NCBI RefSeq assembly: GCF_017876495.1 | Contig: NZ_JAGIOB010000001.1 | Coordinates: 186,001-250,000, forward strand | Direction: 5' to 3' | Source: Microlunatus capsulatus | GTDB lineage: Bacteria > Actinomycetota > Actinomycetes > Propionibacteriales > Propionibacteriaceae | DNA length: 64,000 nt | Shown: positions 16,271-24,560 of the stretch, in pieces | Position numbering within the stretch: the first letter of the stretch is position 1 | Layout: each line of letters begins with the position of its first letter | The notes under the pieces: model-generated | Databases searched by the model: none | What the model saw: the letters and a program-made list of their open reading frames with translations, nothing else | What the model was told of the DNA's origin: nothing | Position numbers and translations under genes: made by a program

Positions 16271-16283
16271 TAGGTTGACCGCC
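16271..16283 (+). promoter_or_regulatory. Leaderless-type -10 element of the LacI regulator
   Basis: TAGGTT (16271-16276) matches the actinobacterial TANNNT -10 box and ends 7 nt before the ATG, so transcription would start at or next to the start codon. No ribosome-binding site is visible, supporting a leaderless transcript. Confidence 0.5.
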
Positions 16284-17408
16284 ATGTCCACGGACACCGC
16301 CCAGCAGCGCGACGGAGCCGTGCGGGCCGACAGCAGCGCCCCCCGCGACGACGCGGGCCGGCTCTCCCCCGCCGACGCCACCGCGGACGGCGCCGTCCGG
16401 TCCTCCCGGCCGCAGCCCACCCTGGAGATGGTGGCCGCCGTCTCGGGCGTCAGCCGCTCGACGGTGTCCCGGGTGGTCAACCACTCGCCCAGCGTCCGGC
16501 CCGAGGTGGCCGCCGCCGTGCGGCGCGCGATCGAGGCCCTCGACTACGTGCCCAACCGCGCCGCCCGCTCGCTCGCGAGCCGGCACACCTATGCCGTCGC
16601 CCTGCTCGTGCCCGAGGAGTCCAGCCGGTTCTTCGGCGACCCCTACTTCGCCTCCATCGTCCAGGGCATCACCGGCGCGCTGGAGAGCAGCGACTACGTC
16701 CTCAACCTGCTGGTGGACCGCGACGGCGGCGGCGGCAAGGCCCGCCGCTACCTGCAGGGCGGCAGCGTCGACGGCGCCCTGGTCGTCTCCCACCACCCCC
16801 GCGACACCGACCTCCGCGCGATCAACGCGAGCCTGCCCGTCGTCTTCGGGGGCCGGCCGGCGCTGCCCGATCTCGACCCCTGCTACAGCGTCGACGTCGA
16901 CAACGTCGGCGGCGCCCGGCTGGCCACGGGCCACCTCGTCGGGCTGGGCCGGCGGCGCGTCGGCACCGTCACCGGACCCTCCGACATGCCGGCGTCGGTC
17001 GACCGGCTGCAGGGCTGGCGCGAGGTGCTCGAGGCTGCCGGGCTGCCCGACGACGCCGTGGCGGTCGGGGACTTCACGACCGCCGGCGGGGCGGCCGCCA
17101 CGCACGCGCTGCTGGAGCGCGTCCCCGACCTCGACGCGCTCTTCGTCGCCAACGACCTGATGGCGCGCGGCGCCCTGGCCGTACTGGCCGAGCGGGGGCG
17201 GGCGGTGCCCGACGACGTCGCCCTGGTCGGCTACGACGACAGCCCGGCCGCGACGTGGGCCGAGCCGCTCCTGACCACGGTCAGCCAGCCCTCGATCGCC
17301 ATGGGCGCCCGGATGGCCGAGATGCTGCTGGGCCTGCTCGCCAGCCGGGAACCGGAGAGCCGGGCCTGCGTGCTGCAGACCCGGCTCGTGCTCCGCGCGA
17401 CCGCCTGA
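16284..17408 (+). CDS. LacI family transcriptional regulator
   Basis: A 374-residue regulator with a 45-residue disordered N-terminal extension before the HTH. The HTH-hinge is VSGVSRSTVSRVVNHSPSVRPEVAAAVRRAIEALDYVPN. The periplasmic-binding-protein-like ligand domain follows (YAVALLVPEESSRFFGDPYF, then GYDDSPAATWAEPLLTTVSQP near the end). The ligand is probably a sugar. No sugar transporter or glycosidase lies directly next to it, so the target may be the divergent lipoprotein or distant genes. The ATG at 16284 is preferred because of the upstream -10 box. Confidence 0.92.
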   Translation: MSTDTAQQRDGAVRADSSAPRDDAGRLSPADATADGAVRSSRPQPTLEMVAAVSGVSRSTVSRVVNHSPSVRPEVAAAVRRAIEALDYVPNRAARSLASRHTYAVALLVPEESSRFFGDPYFASIVQGITGALESSDYVLNLLVDRDGGGGKARRYLQGGSVDGALVVSHHPRDTDLRAINASLPVVFGGRPALPDLDPCYSVDVDNVGGARLATGHLVGLGRRRVGTVTGPSDMPASVDRLQGWREVLEAAGLPDDAVAVGDFTTAGGAAATHALLERVPDLDALFVANDLMARGALAVLAERGRAVPDDVALVGYDDSPAATWAEPLLTTVSQPSIAMGARMAEMLLGLLASREPESRACVLQTRLVLRATA

Positions 17409-17429
17409 CCTCGCGGCCCGGCGGGTCGC

Positions 17430-18827
17430 TCAGAGGTTGATCATGTGGCCCGAGATGCCGTGCGCGGCCTCGAGCAGCGCCTCCGACAGCGTCGGGTGAG
17501 CGTGGATGTTGCGGGCGACCTCGTCGGCCGTCAGGTCCCACAGCTGGGCCAGCGTGAGCTCGGGCAGCAGCTCGGTGACGTCCGGGCCGATCATGTGCGC
17601 GCCGAGGATCTCGTTGTGCTCGCTGTCGGCGATCACCTTGACGAAGCCGACGGGCTCGCCCAGCCCGTGGGCCTTGCCGTTGGCGGTGAAGGGGAACTTG
17701 GCGACCTTGACGTCGTAGCCCTTGTCCTTGGCCTGCGCCTCGGTGTAGCCGAACGACGCGACCTGCGGCTGGCAGTACGTGGCCCGCGGGATCATGTCGT
17801 AGTTGATCGGCATGGTCTCGGCCCCGGCGATGGTCTCGGCGGCGACGATGCCCTGCGCCTCGGCGGTGTGGGCCAGCAGCAGCTTGGCCGTCACGTCGCC
17901 GATGGCGTAGATGTGGGGCACGTTGGTGCGCATGTGGTCGTCGATGGCGATGGCGCCGCGCTCGGTCAGCTCGACGCCGGTCTTGTCCAGGCCGTAGCCG
18001 GCGGTCCGCGGGGCGAAGCCGATGGCCTGCATGACCTTGTCGGCCTCCAGCACGGTGGACTCGCCGCCGGCGGCCGGGGAGACGGTGACCTTGACCTTCT
18101 CGCCCGAGTCGTCGATCTTCTCGACCTTGGTGCTGGTCATCAGCTTCACGCCGAGCTTCTTGTAGTGCTTCTGCAGCTCGGCGGAGACCTCGGGGTCCTC
18201 CAGCGGCAGCATCCGGTCGAGGAACTCCACGATCGTGACGTCGACGCCGTAGTTGGCCAGCACGTAGGCGAACTCGGTGCCGATGGCGCCCGAGCCCGCG
18301 ATGATGATCGACGCCGGCAGCTCCTCGGTGAGGATCTGCTCCTCGTACGTCACGACGCGCTCGGTGACCTCGGTGCCCGGCAGCAGACGGGTGGTGGCGC
18401 CCGCGGCGATGATGAGGTTGTCGAAGCTCACCTGCGTGGTGCCCTTCGGGCCCTCGACGCTCACGTGGTGGTCGTCGGTGAAGGTGGCCCAGCCGTCGAT
18501 CTCGGTGACCTTGTTCTTCTTCATGAGGAAGTGGACGCCCTTGGCCATCCGGTCCGCCACGCCCCGGCTGCGCTTGAACGCCGAGCCGAAGTCGAACGTG
18601 ACGTCGCCGCTGATCCCGAACGTCTTCGCCTCGTGGTTGAAGATGTGCGCGATCTCGGCGTTGCGCAGCAGCGACTTCGTCGGGATGCAGCCCACGTTGT
18701 TGCACACCCCGCCCCAGTACTTGAGCTCGATGATGGCGGTGGACAGCCCCAGCTGGGCGGCTCGGACCGCGGCCACGTAGCCACCCGGTCCGGCACCCAG
18801 CACGACGACGTCATAGTGATCGGTCAT
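17430..18827 (-). CDS. lpd: Dihydrolipoyl dehydrogenase
   Basis: A 465-residue FAD-dependent E3 subunit. The N-terminal FAD motif is [13 protein letters not shown], the redox disulfide is in [16 protein letters not shown] (Cys42/Cys47), and the NAD motif is [11 protein letters not shown]. The C-terminal dimer domain ends in [16 protein letters not shown] with the catalytic His. It reoxidises lipoyl groups of pyruvate and 2-oxoglutarate dehydrogenase and the glycine cleavage system. The ATG at 18827 gives the usual [11 protein letters not shown] start. No E1 or E2 genes are adjacent, as is common for lpd in actinomycetes. Confidence 0.96.
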   Translation of the reverse strand: MTDHYDVVVLGAGPGGYVAAVRAAQLGLSTAIIELKYWGGVCNNVGCIPTKSLLRNAEIAHIFNHEAKTFGISGDVTFDFGSAFKRSRGVADRMAKGVHFLMKKNKVTEIDGWATFTDDHHVSVEGPKGTTQVSFDNLIIAAGATTRLLPGTEVTERVVTYEEQILTEELPASIIIAGSGAIGTEFAYVLANYGVDVTIVEFLDRMLPLEDPEVSAELQKHYKKLGVKLMTSTKVEKIDDSGEKVKVTVSPAAGGESTVLEADKVMQAIGFAPRTAGYGLDKTGVELTERGAIAIDDHMRTNVPHIYAIGDVTAKLLLAHTAEAQGIVAAETIAGAETMPINYDMIPRATYCQPQVASFGYTEAQAKDKGYDVKVAKFPFTANGKAHGLGEPVGFVKVIADSEHNEILGAHMIGPDVTELLPELTLAQLWDLTADEVARNIHAHPTLSEALLEAAHGISGHMINL

Positions 18828-18940
18828 GGCCTCAACTCTAGGGGGGCGGCGCCGCGCGCGGCCAACCGGCCGCGGGCGATCGCTGAGGGCGTAGCGGCCG
18901 CCGTGCCGAGCAGGCGACACGCCGCCAGTTCTCAGAAAAT

Positions 18941-18959
18941 CTCACATGTGAGTTAACCT
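18941..18959 (+). promoter_or_regulatory. Palindromic operator overlapping the leaderless murA promoter
   Basis: CTCACATGTGAG (18941-18952) is a perfect 12-bp palindrome immediately before TAACCT (18954-18959), a TANNNT -10 box ending 7 nt before the GTG start of the HTH-MurA gene. The palindrome would sit in the spacer of this promoter, an ideal repressor site. The encoded HTH domain itself is the obvious candidate ligand. Confidence 0.6.
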
Positions 18960-18966
18960 CGTCCGC

Positions 18967-20493
18967 GTGACTGACACCTACGCAGACCGCATCGGAGGGC
19001 TCATCCGTGACGCTCGCAAGCACCGGGGGCTCACCCAGACCCAGCTGGCCGACGTGCTCGGGACCAGTCAGAGCGCGGTGCACCGCATCGAGGCCGGGAA
19101 CCAGAACCTCAGCCTCGACATGGTGAACCGCATCGCCGAGGCGCTCGAGTCGCCGCTGATCTCGGTCGGCCCCAACGGCCCGCTGCACCTGCGCGTGCAG
19201 GGCGGGGTCAAGCTGTCGGGCTCGATCGCCGTCCGCTCCTCCAAGAACGCGGCCGTCGCCCTGCTCTGCGCCAGCCTCATCAACCGCGGCCGCACCGTCA
19301 TCCGCGGCATCGCGAAGATCGAGGAGGTCAACCGGATCCTCGAGGTGCTGACCAGCATCGGCGTCCGCGCCACCTGGCTCAACGGCGGCAACGACCTCGA
19401 GCTGGTCCGCCCCGACGAGCTGGACCTGGCCGCCATGGACGTCGAGGCCGCCCGCCGCACCCGCAGCGTCATCATGTTCCTCGGGCCGCTGCTGCACTCC
19501 TACCCCAGCTTCCAGCTGCCCTACGCCGGCGGCTGCGACCTCGGCGCCCGGACCATCGAGCCGCACCTGCAGGTGCTCCGCCGCTTCGGCCTCGACGTGG
19601 TCCCCACCGAGGGCTTCTACCAGTGCAGCGTCGACGAGTCGGTCGAGCCGACCCGCCCGGTCACCCTGACCGAGCGCGGCGACACCGTCACCGAGAACGC
19701 CCTGCTGGCCGCGGCCCTGTCCCCCGGCGTCACCGTGCTGCGCAACGCCAGCCCGAACTACATGGTCCAGGACCTCTGCGTCTTCCTCACCCACCTCGGC
19801 GTCGAGATCGACGGGATCGGCACCACGACCCTGCGCGTGCACGGCGTCGAGAGCATCAACACCGACGTCGAGTTCGCCCCGTCGGAGGACCCGATCGAGG
19901 CGATGAGCCTGCTCACCGCGGCGATCGTCACCCAGTCCGAGCTGACCATCGAGCGCGCGCCGATCGAGTTCCTCGAGATCGAGCTGGCGATCCTGGAGGA
20001 GATGGGCCTCGACTTCACCCTCAGCGACGAGTACGTCGCCGACAACGGCCACACCCGGCTCGTCGACCTGACGGTGCGCCCCAGCGCCCTGCGCTCCCCG
20101 ATCGACAAGATCCACCCCATGCCGTTCCCGGGGCTGAACATCGACAACCTGCCCTTCTTCGCGGTCATCGCGGCCACGGCCGAGGGCAAGACGATCATCC
20201 ACGACTGGGTCTACGAGAACCGGGCGATCTACCTCACCGAGCTCAACCGGCTCGGCGCCCAGGTGCAGCTGCTCGACCCGCACCGGGTGATCGTCGAGGG
20301 CCCGACGCGCTGGCGCGGCACCCAGGTGGTCTGCCCGCCGGCCCTGCGCCCCGCCGTCTGCATCCTGCTCGGCATGCTCGCCGCCCGCGGCGAGTCGGTG
20401 CTGCGCGACGTCTACGTCATCAACCGCGGCTACGAGGACCTCGCCAACCGGCTCAACGCCCTGGGCGCGAACATCGAGGTCTTCCGGGATTGA
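18967..20493 (+). CDS. murA: MurA-type UDP-GlcNAc 1-carboxyvinyltransferase with N-terminal Xre HTH domain
   Basis: A 508-residue fusion; ordinary MurA has about 420 residues. Residues 6-66 form a Cro/C1-type HTH (GLTQTQLADVLGTSQSAVHRIEAGNQNLSL). The rest is an EPSP-synthase-like MurA fold. Counterparts of the catalytic set are present: Lys93-Asn94 (SSKNAAV), the PEP-reactive Cys190 in AGGCDLGAR, and Asp393 in LNIDNLPF. MurA commits UDP-GlcNAc to peptidoglycan synthesis in the cytoplasm. The Arg/Gly loop around the Cys differs from canonical PGGCTIGARP, so it may be a second, specialised MurA. A palindrome in its own promoter suggests autoregulation. Confidence 0.9.
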   Translation: MTDTYADRIGGLIRDARKHRGLTQTQLADVLGTSQSAVHRIEAGNQNLSLDMVNRIAEALESPLISVGPNGPLHLRVQGGVKLSGSIAVRSSKNAAVALLCASLINRGRTVIRGIAKIEEVNRILEVLTSIGVRATWLNGGNDLELVRPDELDLAAMDVEAARRTRSVIMFLGPLLHSYPSFQLPYAGGCDLGARTIEPHLQVLRRFGLDVVPTEGFYQCSVDESVEPTRPVTLTERGDTVTENALLAAALSPGVTVLRNASPNYMVQDLCVFLTHLGVEIDGIGTTTLRVHGVESINTDVEFAPSEDPIEAMSLLTAAIVTQSELTIERAPIEFLEIELAILEEMGLDFTLSDEYVADNGHTRLVDLTVRPSALRSPIDKIHPMPFPGLNIDNLPFFAVIAATAEGKTIIHDWVYENRAIYLTELNRLGAQVQLLDPHRVIVEGPTRWRGTQVVCPPALRPAVCILLGMLAARGESVLRDVYVINRGYEDLANRLNALGANIEVFRD

Positions 20494-20561
20494 TGGCTGC
20501 GTTGTCTGCCCTCGCTCCGCTCGGGCGCGGAGCGCGCTCCGGCCCGCCGTCTTCCTCCTGC

Positions 20562-20590
20562 GCTCGCCGACGAAGAACGTGTCGGCGAGC
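20562..20590. terminator. Hairpin downstream of murA
   Basis: GCTCGCCGAC (20562-20571) pairs perfectly with GTCGGCGAGC (20581-20590) across a 9-nt loop. There is no U-tract, so it is a plausible but unproven terminator for the murA transcript. Confidence 0.45.
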
Positions 20591-20641
20591 TCCGGTCGTC
20601 CAGACGGCGGCGCGCGCTCCGGCGTCCGCCGGGTCTCCGCT

Positions 20642-20660
20642 CCCTGAGCTCGTCGAAGGG
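20642..20660. repeat. Single REP-like repeat
   Basis: CCCTGAGCTCGTCGAAGGG matches the units clustered at 14713-14834 except for the central CTC. Confidence 0.7.
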
Positions 20661-20806
20661 CTCCTGGCGCTCAGGAACTGCTGAGGGGTTGCGGCCGCGA
20701 GCCTCCTCGCCCGCCACCTCTCAGCGGTTTCCGCACTGAGGGCTGGATCGGGACAGGTGCGCGGGCTCTGCTGCTGCCTCCGGTCAGCACTCGGTGACCG
20801 GGTCCG

Positions 20807-21658
20807 TCAGACCGGGACGGCCTGAAAGGTCCGGGTGGGGGCGGCGATCTCGTCCTGGGCGGCGACGAGCTGCAGCTCGGCCTGGCCCGAGCGGACGGTG
20901 ACGTCGAGGACCCCGTGGACGACGGCGGCGGTGTGCGCCACCGAGGCGGCGACGTCGCGGGTGCGCAGGTAGGTGGCCAGGAAGGTCGCGGCCGTCAGGT
21001 CGCCGGCGCCGGTGAAGGTGCGCGGCAGCAGGGGCGTCGTCACCCGCCAGGCGCCCTCGCCCGAGACGGCGACCATGTCGATCGTGCCCGGCTCGGCGTC
21101 GGTGTGCACGACGCTCGTGACCAGGACGATCTCGGGGCCCAGCGCCCGGGCCGCCTGCGCGGCGGCGAGCACCTCGGGCAGGGTCGTGGTGCCCAGCCCC
21201 GTCAGCAGCTCCAGCTCGAACTGGTTCGGGGTGATGACCTGCGCGGCGGGCACGACCCGGTCGCGCATCAGCTCGGGGATGCCCGGTCGGACGTAGACCC
21301 CGCGGCCGACGTCGCCGAGCACCGGGTCGCAGCAGTACAGCGCGGACGGGTTGCGGGAGCGGACCAGCGCGACGGCGTCGAGGATGACGGCGCCGACGTC
21401 GGCCCCGCCCTGGTAGCCGGACAGCACGGCGTCGCAGCGGTCCAGCACGCCGCGCTCGTCGATCCCCCGGATGACGTCGGCGACGTCCTCGGCGCGCAGC
21501 AGGGGTCCCCGCCAGCCGGGGTAGCCCGTGTGGTTGGAGAAGTGGACGGTGAGCACGGGCCAGACCTCGACGCCCATCCGCATCAGCGGGAACGTCGCCG
21601 CGCTGTTGCCGACGTGGCCGTAGGCCACCGAGGACTGGATGGACAGGATCGTCGTCAC
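20807..21658 (-). CDS. pdxY: Pyridoxal kinase
   Basis: A 283-residue PfkB/ribokinase-fold enzyme of usual PdxY length. Key segments are SIQSSVAYGHVGNSAA at the N-terminus, SGYQGGADVGAVILD, YCCDPVLGDVGRGVYV, ITPNQFELELLTG and the FTGAGDLTAATFLA anion hole with the catalytic Asp. It phosphorylates pyridoxal to PLP in B6 salvage. The GTG at 21658 gives the conserved TTILSIQSSVAYG start; a GTG at 21676 would add six residues. It is convergent with murA. Confidence 0.93.
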   Translation of the reverse strand: MTTILSIQSSVAYGHVGNSAATFPLMRMGVEVWPVLTVHFSNHTGYPGWRGPLLRAEDVADVIRGIDERGVLDRCDAVLSGYQGGADVGAVILDAVALVRSRNPSALYCCDPVLGDVGRGVYVRPGIPELMRDRVVPAAQVITPNQFELELLTGLGTTTLPEVLAAAQAARALGPEIVLVTSVVHTDAEPGTIDMVAVSGEGAWRVTTPLLPRTFTGAGDLTAATFLATYLRTRDVAASVAHTAAVVHGVLDVTVRSGQAELQLVAAQDEIAAPTRTFQAVPV

Positions 21659-21692
21659 GCGGTCATCATCGCGCACCGGGACGGGCCGCCGC

Positions 21693-22994
21693 TCAGCCCG
21701 CGGGCGGGTCCGCGCGGTGCGTGAGCCGGCTCAGCATGCTGCGGGCGGCGTGGGCGACCAGGTCGCGGTCGTAGGTGAGGATGTAGTCGAACTCGCGGTC
21801 GCGCTGCCGGCGCACCGGCGCCCGCAGGTCCGTGGCCGCCAGCATCACCGACATGGTCGGGGCCAGCACCAGCACGTTCCACTCGTGCACCAGCGGGTCC
21901 GAGGCGTCCAGGGCGGTGACCGAGACGCCGGGGGTGTCGGTGGCGTGCAGGTCGTGCGCGGCCGCCATCACCAGCGTGCTGCGGGTGGCGAGGTCGCGGT
22001 AGCGCTCCCGGGTGTCCGGGGTGAACTGCTCCGCGGTCTGGAACGCGGCCAGGATGAGGCTCGAGCGGCCCGCAGGACCGGCGATCGCCTCCAGCCGGTG
22101 GCTCAGCGCCACCAGCACCGGCTTGGTCGCCCGCCGCGGGGTGTGCCGGCGGGCCGCGAGCTCGTAGGGGCTGTGGTGCGGGACGGGCAGCGGCGGGGTG
22201 AACAGCCGCAGCACCTCCTCGGCCGGTCGCAGCGGCGAGCGCCGGGTGCGGCCGTGGTAGCGCGGACCGCAGGCCAGGGTCGCCCCGGCGGCGACGGCCG
22301 CGGCCTCCGACGCCGCGTCCGAGACGTCCTCGGCCGCCACCACCGCGCCGGAGGAGTGGCTGAACGCGGTCGTGGCCTGGATGGTCTCGACGCTCAGCTG
22401 GCTGGTGGGCTCGTCGAGGACCCGGCGGCTGAGCACGACGAGGGCGGGCTCCACCACGGCGACGGCGGCGAGGCTCGCGGCGCTGCTGCCGACGTCGCGC
22501 AGGCCGATCTCCCAGCCCTGGGCGCGCGCGGCGGACACCAGCCGCAGCATCTCGGCGGGCCGCTCGACGGCGTCCCCGCTGTCGACCACGAGCACGACGA
22601 GCGTGGGGTCGGCGTTCGGGGACAGCTGGCTGAACGAGGCCAGGTGGGCGTCGAGGACCAGCGGGGCGTCCGGCAGCAGCGGCGCCAGCCGGGCCTCGGC
22701 CAGCGCACGGGCACGGGTGGCCTCGTCGAGGAAGGCGGCCTGGTCGGAGGCGGCGACGAGGGACCGCAGCCGGGCGGGGGCCGCCGCGTCGTCGTCGGCC
22801 GGGCCGTGGGCCACCAGGCGGACGGCGAGCGGGCGGCCGCTGCCGATCTCGACGAGCGGGGTCTGGGTCACCTGGAGCCGGCCGTGCCGGAAGAGGCGCT
22901 CCAGCACGTCGTCGGGGACGGGCTCCTCGGGCGCGGTGGCGCGCTCGGGTCGCAGGTCCTCGTCCGGGCTCACGGCGGCGTGGTCGTCCAGCAC
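21693..22994 (-). CDS. Degenerate EAL-like domain plus DICT sensory domain protein
   Basis: A 433-residue soluble protein. Residues about 30-250 resemble an EAL phosphodiesterase fold (LQVTQTPLVEIGSGRPLAVRLVAHG, then repeated strand-helix units). The E-x-L signature and other metal-binding acids are replaced, so c-di-GMP hydrolysis is unlikely. Residues about 290-425 look like a DICT domain (KPVLVALSHRLEAI, AAFQTAEQFTPDTRERY, HEWNVLVLAPTMSVMLAATDL), a sensory module found with cyclases and two-component proteins and suggested to be light- or ligand-linked. It may be a c-di-GMP receptor or photoresponse partner. The start at GTG 22994 is uncertain. Confidence 0.72.
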   Translation of the reverse strand: MLDDHAAVSPDEDLRPERATAPEEPVPDDVLERLFRHGRLQVTQTPLVEIGSGRPLAVRLVAHGPADDDAAAPARLRSLVAASDQAAFLDEATRARALAEARLAPLLPDAPLVLDAHLASFSQLSPNADPTLVVLVVDSGDAVERPAEMLRLVSAARAQGWEIGLRDVGSSAASLAAVAVVEPALVVLSRRVLDEPTSQLSVETIQATTAFSHSSGAVVAAEDVSDAASEAAAVAAGATLACGPRYHGRTRRSPLRPAEEVLRLFTPPLPVPHHSPYELAARRHTPRRATKPVLVALSHRLEAIAGPAGRSSLILAAFQTAEQFTPDTRERYRDLATRSTLVMAAAHDLHATDTPGVSVTALDASDPLVHEWNVLVLAPTMSVMLAATDLRAPVRRQRDREFDYILTYDRDLVAHAARSMLSRLTHRADPPAG

Positions 22995-23104
22995 GACGCC
23001 AGGCTATGCACCGGCCCAACCCGGGTGCCGCCGGGTCGCGGTCGGAGCGGCTGTGCTGTCGCTGAGAATCCGGGATCGGGCGGACCCGGTTTGCCCGCGG
23101 ACCT

Positions 23105-23116
23105 TAGGGTGGCGGC
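23105..23116 (+). promoter_or_regulatory. Leaderless-type -10 element of the PGPGW gene
   Basis: TAGGGT (23105-23110) matches TANNNT and ends 6 nt before the ATG at 23117; no ribosome-binding site is seen. Confidence 0.45.
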
Positions 23117-23692
23117 ATGTCGCCCGACGTCGAGCAGCCTGTGCCGCGCGACGTCCACCCCGTGCCCGACCTCGACCCGCCGCGGTCGCGGACGGCCCCG
23201 CACGCCGCCACCCTGGACGACGCGGCGGAGCCCCTGCCGGCGCCCGACGACGACCACGCCGGACCGGTGCCGCACGGCAGCCACCACATCCTGCGCGACT
23301 CGCCGGAGGACCGGTGGCGCTGGCGGGCCCGCATCCGGCAGAGCCCCCACCAGCTGCGGGTCTACCGCTTCGGCGTCGGGATCGTGGGCACCCTGCTCGT
23401 CGTCCTCGGCTTCGTCACCGGGCCGCTGCCGGGTCCCGGGGGCATCCCGCTGGTCCTGCTGGGCCTGGCCGTGATGGCCAGCGAGTTCGTCTGGGCCGAG
23501 CGGCTGATGGCGGTGTTCAAGGCGCAGCTCCACCGGTTCCGCTCGTGGTCCCGCGCGCGCCAGACGGCGGCCTTCCTCGTCTTCATCGCCGGCTGCGGCC
23601 TGGTCGGCTACGCCTACCTGCTGACGCTGGGGCCGCCCACCTGGCTGCCGTCGCAGGTCGACGGGCTGCTGGCCCGCCTGCCCGGCCTCTGA
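23117..23692 (+). CDS. TIGR02611/PGPGW family membrane protein
   Basis: A 191-residue protein. The first 75 residues are acidic, Pro-rich and probably disordered. Two hydrophobic segments follow (about 83-110 and 142-165), with the family signature TGPLPGPGGIPLVLLGLAVMASEF at the end of the first. Both termini may be cytoplasmic. This family is common in actinobacteria and has no established function. It is followed by the GDPD gene on the same strand after 85 bp. Confidence 0.83.
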   Translation: MSPDVEQPVPRDVHPVPDLDPPRSRTAPHAATLDDAAEPLPAPDDDHAGPVPHGSHHILRDSPEDRWRWRARIRQSPHQLRVYRFGVGIVGTLLVVLGFVTGPLPGPGGIPLVLLGLAVMASEFVWAERLMAVFKAQLHRFRSWSRARQTAAFLVFIAGCGLVGYAYLLTLGPPTWLPSQVDGLLARLPGL

Positions 23693-23777
23693 GCGGTCCG
23701 TCCCCGCTCCGCCCGCGGACGCCCGCAGAGCTGGTGTCGAGCGGCCCCGCGCGCGCTCCGCGTGCTTCGATGAGCGC

Positions 23778-24560
23778 ATGAGGGCCGACGAGTACCCGTT
23801 CTTCGACGCCCCGTTCCTGGCGTTCGCCCACCGCGGCGGAGCCCGCTACGCCCCGAACCTGCACCGGGAGAACACCCGGCACGCCTTCGAGCAGGCGGCG
23901 GCGCTCGGCTACCGGTACTTCGAGACCGACGTCCACGCCACCGCCGACGGCGTCCTGCTGGCCTTCCACGACGACCGGCTCGACCGGGTGACCGACCGGA
24001 CCGGCCTGGTGGCGGCGCTGCCCTGGTCCGAGGTCGCCGAGGCCCGCATCCACGGCCGCGACCCCATCCCCCGGCTGGCCGAGCTGCTGACGGCCTTCCC
24101 CGACGCCCGCTTCAACGTCGACGCCAAGTCCCCCGGCGCGGTGGACCTGCTGGCCGACGCCGTCGAGGAGCACGAGGCCTGGGACCGGGTCTGCGTCAGC
24201 TCCTTCGGCGTCCGCCGCCTGCACCGGCTGCGGCGCCGGCTGGGCCGCCGGGTCGCCTCCTCCGCGAGCGCCGCGGGCGTGGCGGCCAACCGCTTCCTGC
24301 CCTGGCTGACGCGGGTGCTCAACACCTCCGCGCCCGCCCTGCAGATCCCCGTCCGGCACCTGCTGGCCCGCCGCGACGTCACCCTGCTGACGCCGGCGCT
24401 GGTCCGCTCGGTGCACCGGGCCGGCAAGCAGGTCCACGTCTGGACCGTCGACGACGCGCCGCTGATGGAGTGGCTGCTGGAGCAGGGGGTGGACGGCATC
24501 TTCACCGACCGGGTGGACACGCTCAAGGACGTGCTGACCGCGCACGGGCGGTGGACGTGA
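23778..24560 (+). CDS. Glycerophosphodiester phosphodiesterase
   Basis: A 260-residue GDPD-family TIM barrel. Conserved elements are AHRGG near residue 18, ENT at 34-36, the metal-binding pair in ETDVHATADGVLLAFHDDRLDRVTDRTG, and the late VWTVDDAPLMEWLLEQGVDGIFTDRVD. It hydrolyses glycerophosphodiesters to glycerol-3-phosphate and an alcohol. No signal peptide is visible, so it is cytoplasmic. The stop overlaps the GTG of the UMF1 transporter (GTGA at 24557-24560), implying coupled expression with a carrier that may supply the substrate. Confidence 0.93.
   Translation: MRADEYPFFDAPFLAFAHRGGARYAPNLHRENTRHAFEQAAALGYRYFETDVHATADGVLLAFHDDRLDRVTDRTGLVAALPWSEVAEARIHGRDPIPRLAELLTAFPDARFNVDAKSPGAVDLLADAVEEHEAWDRVCVSSFGVRRLHRLRRRLGRRVASSASAAGVAANRFLPWLTRVLNTSAPALQIPVRHLLARRDVTLLTPALVRSVHRAGKQVHVWTVDDAPLMEWLLEQGVDGIFTDRVDTLKDVLTAHGRWT

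Larger units (their letters stand above)
20494..20806. other. Gene-free stretch between convergent murA and pdxY
   Basis: This 313-bp interval contains the hairpin at 20562-20590 and one REP-like repeat at 20642-20660. I see no convincing gene or RNA in the rest. Confidence 0.6.
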
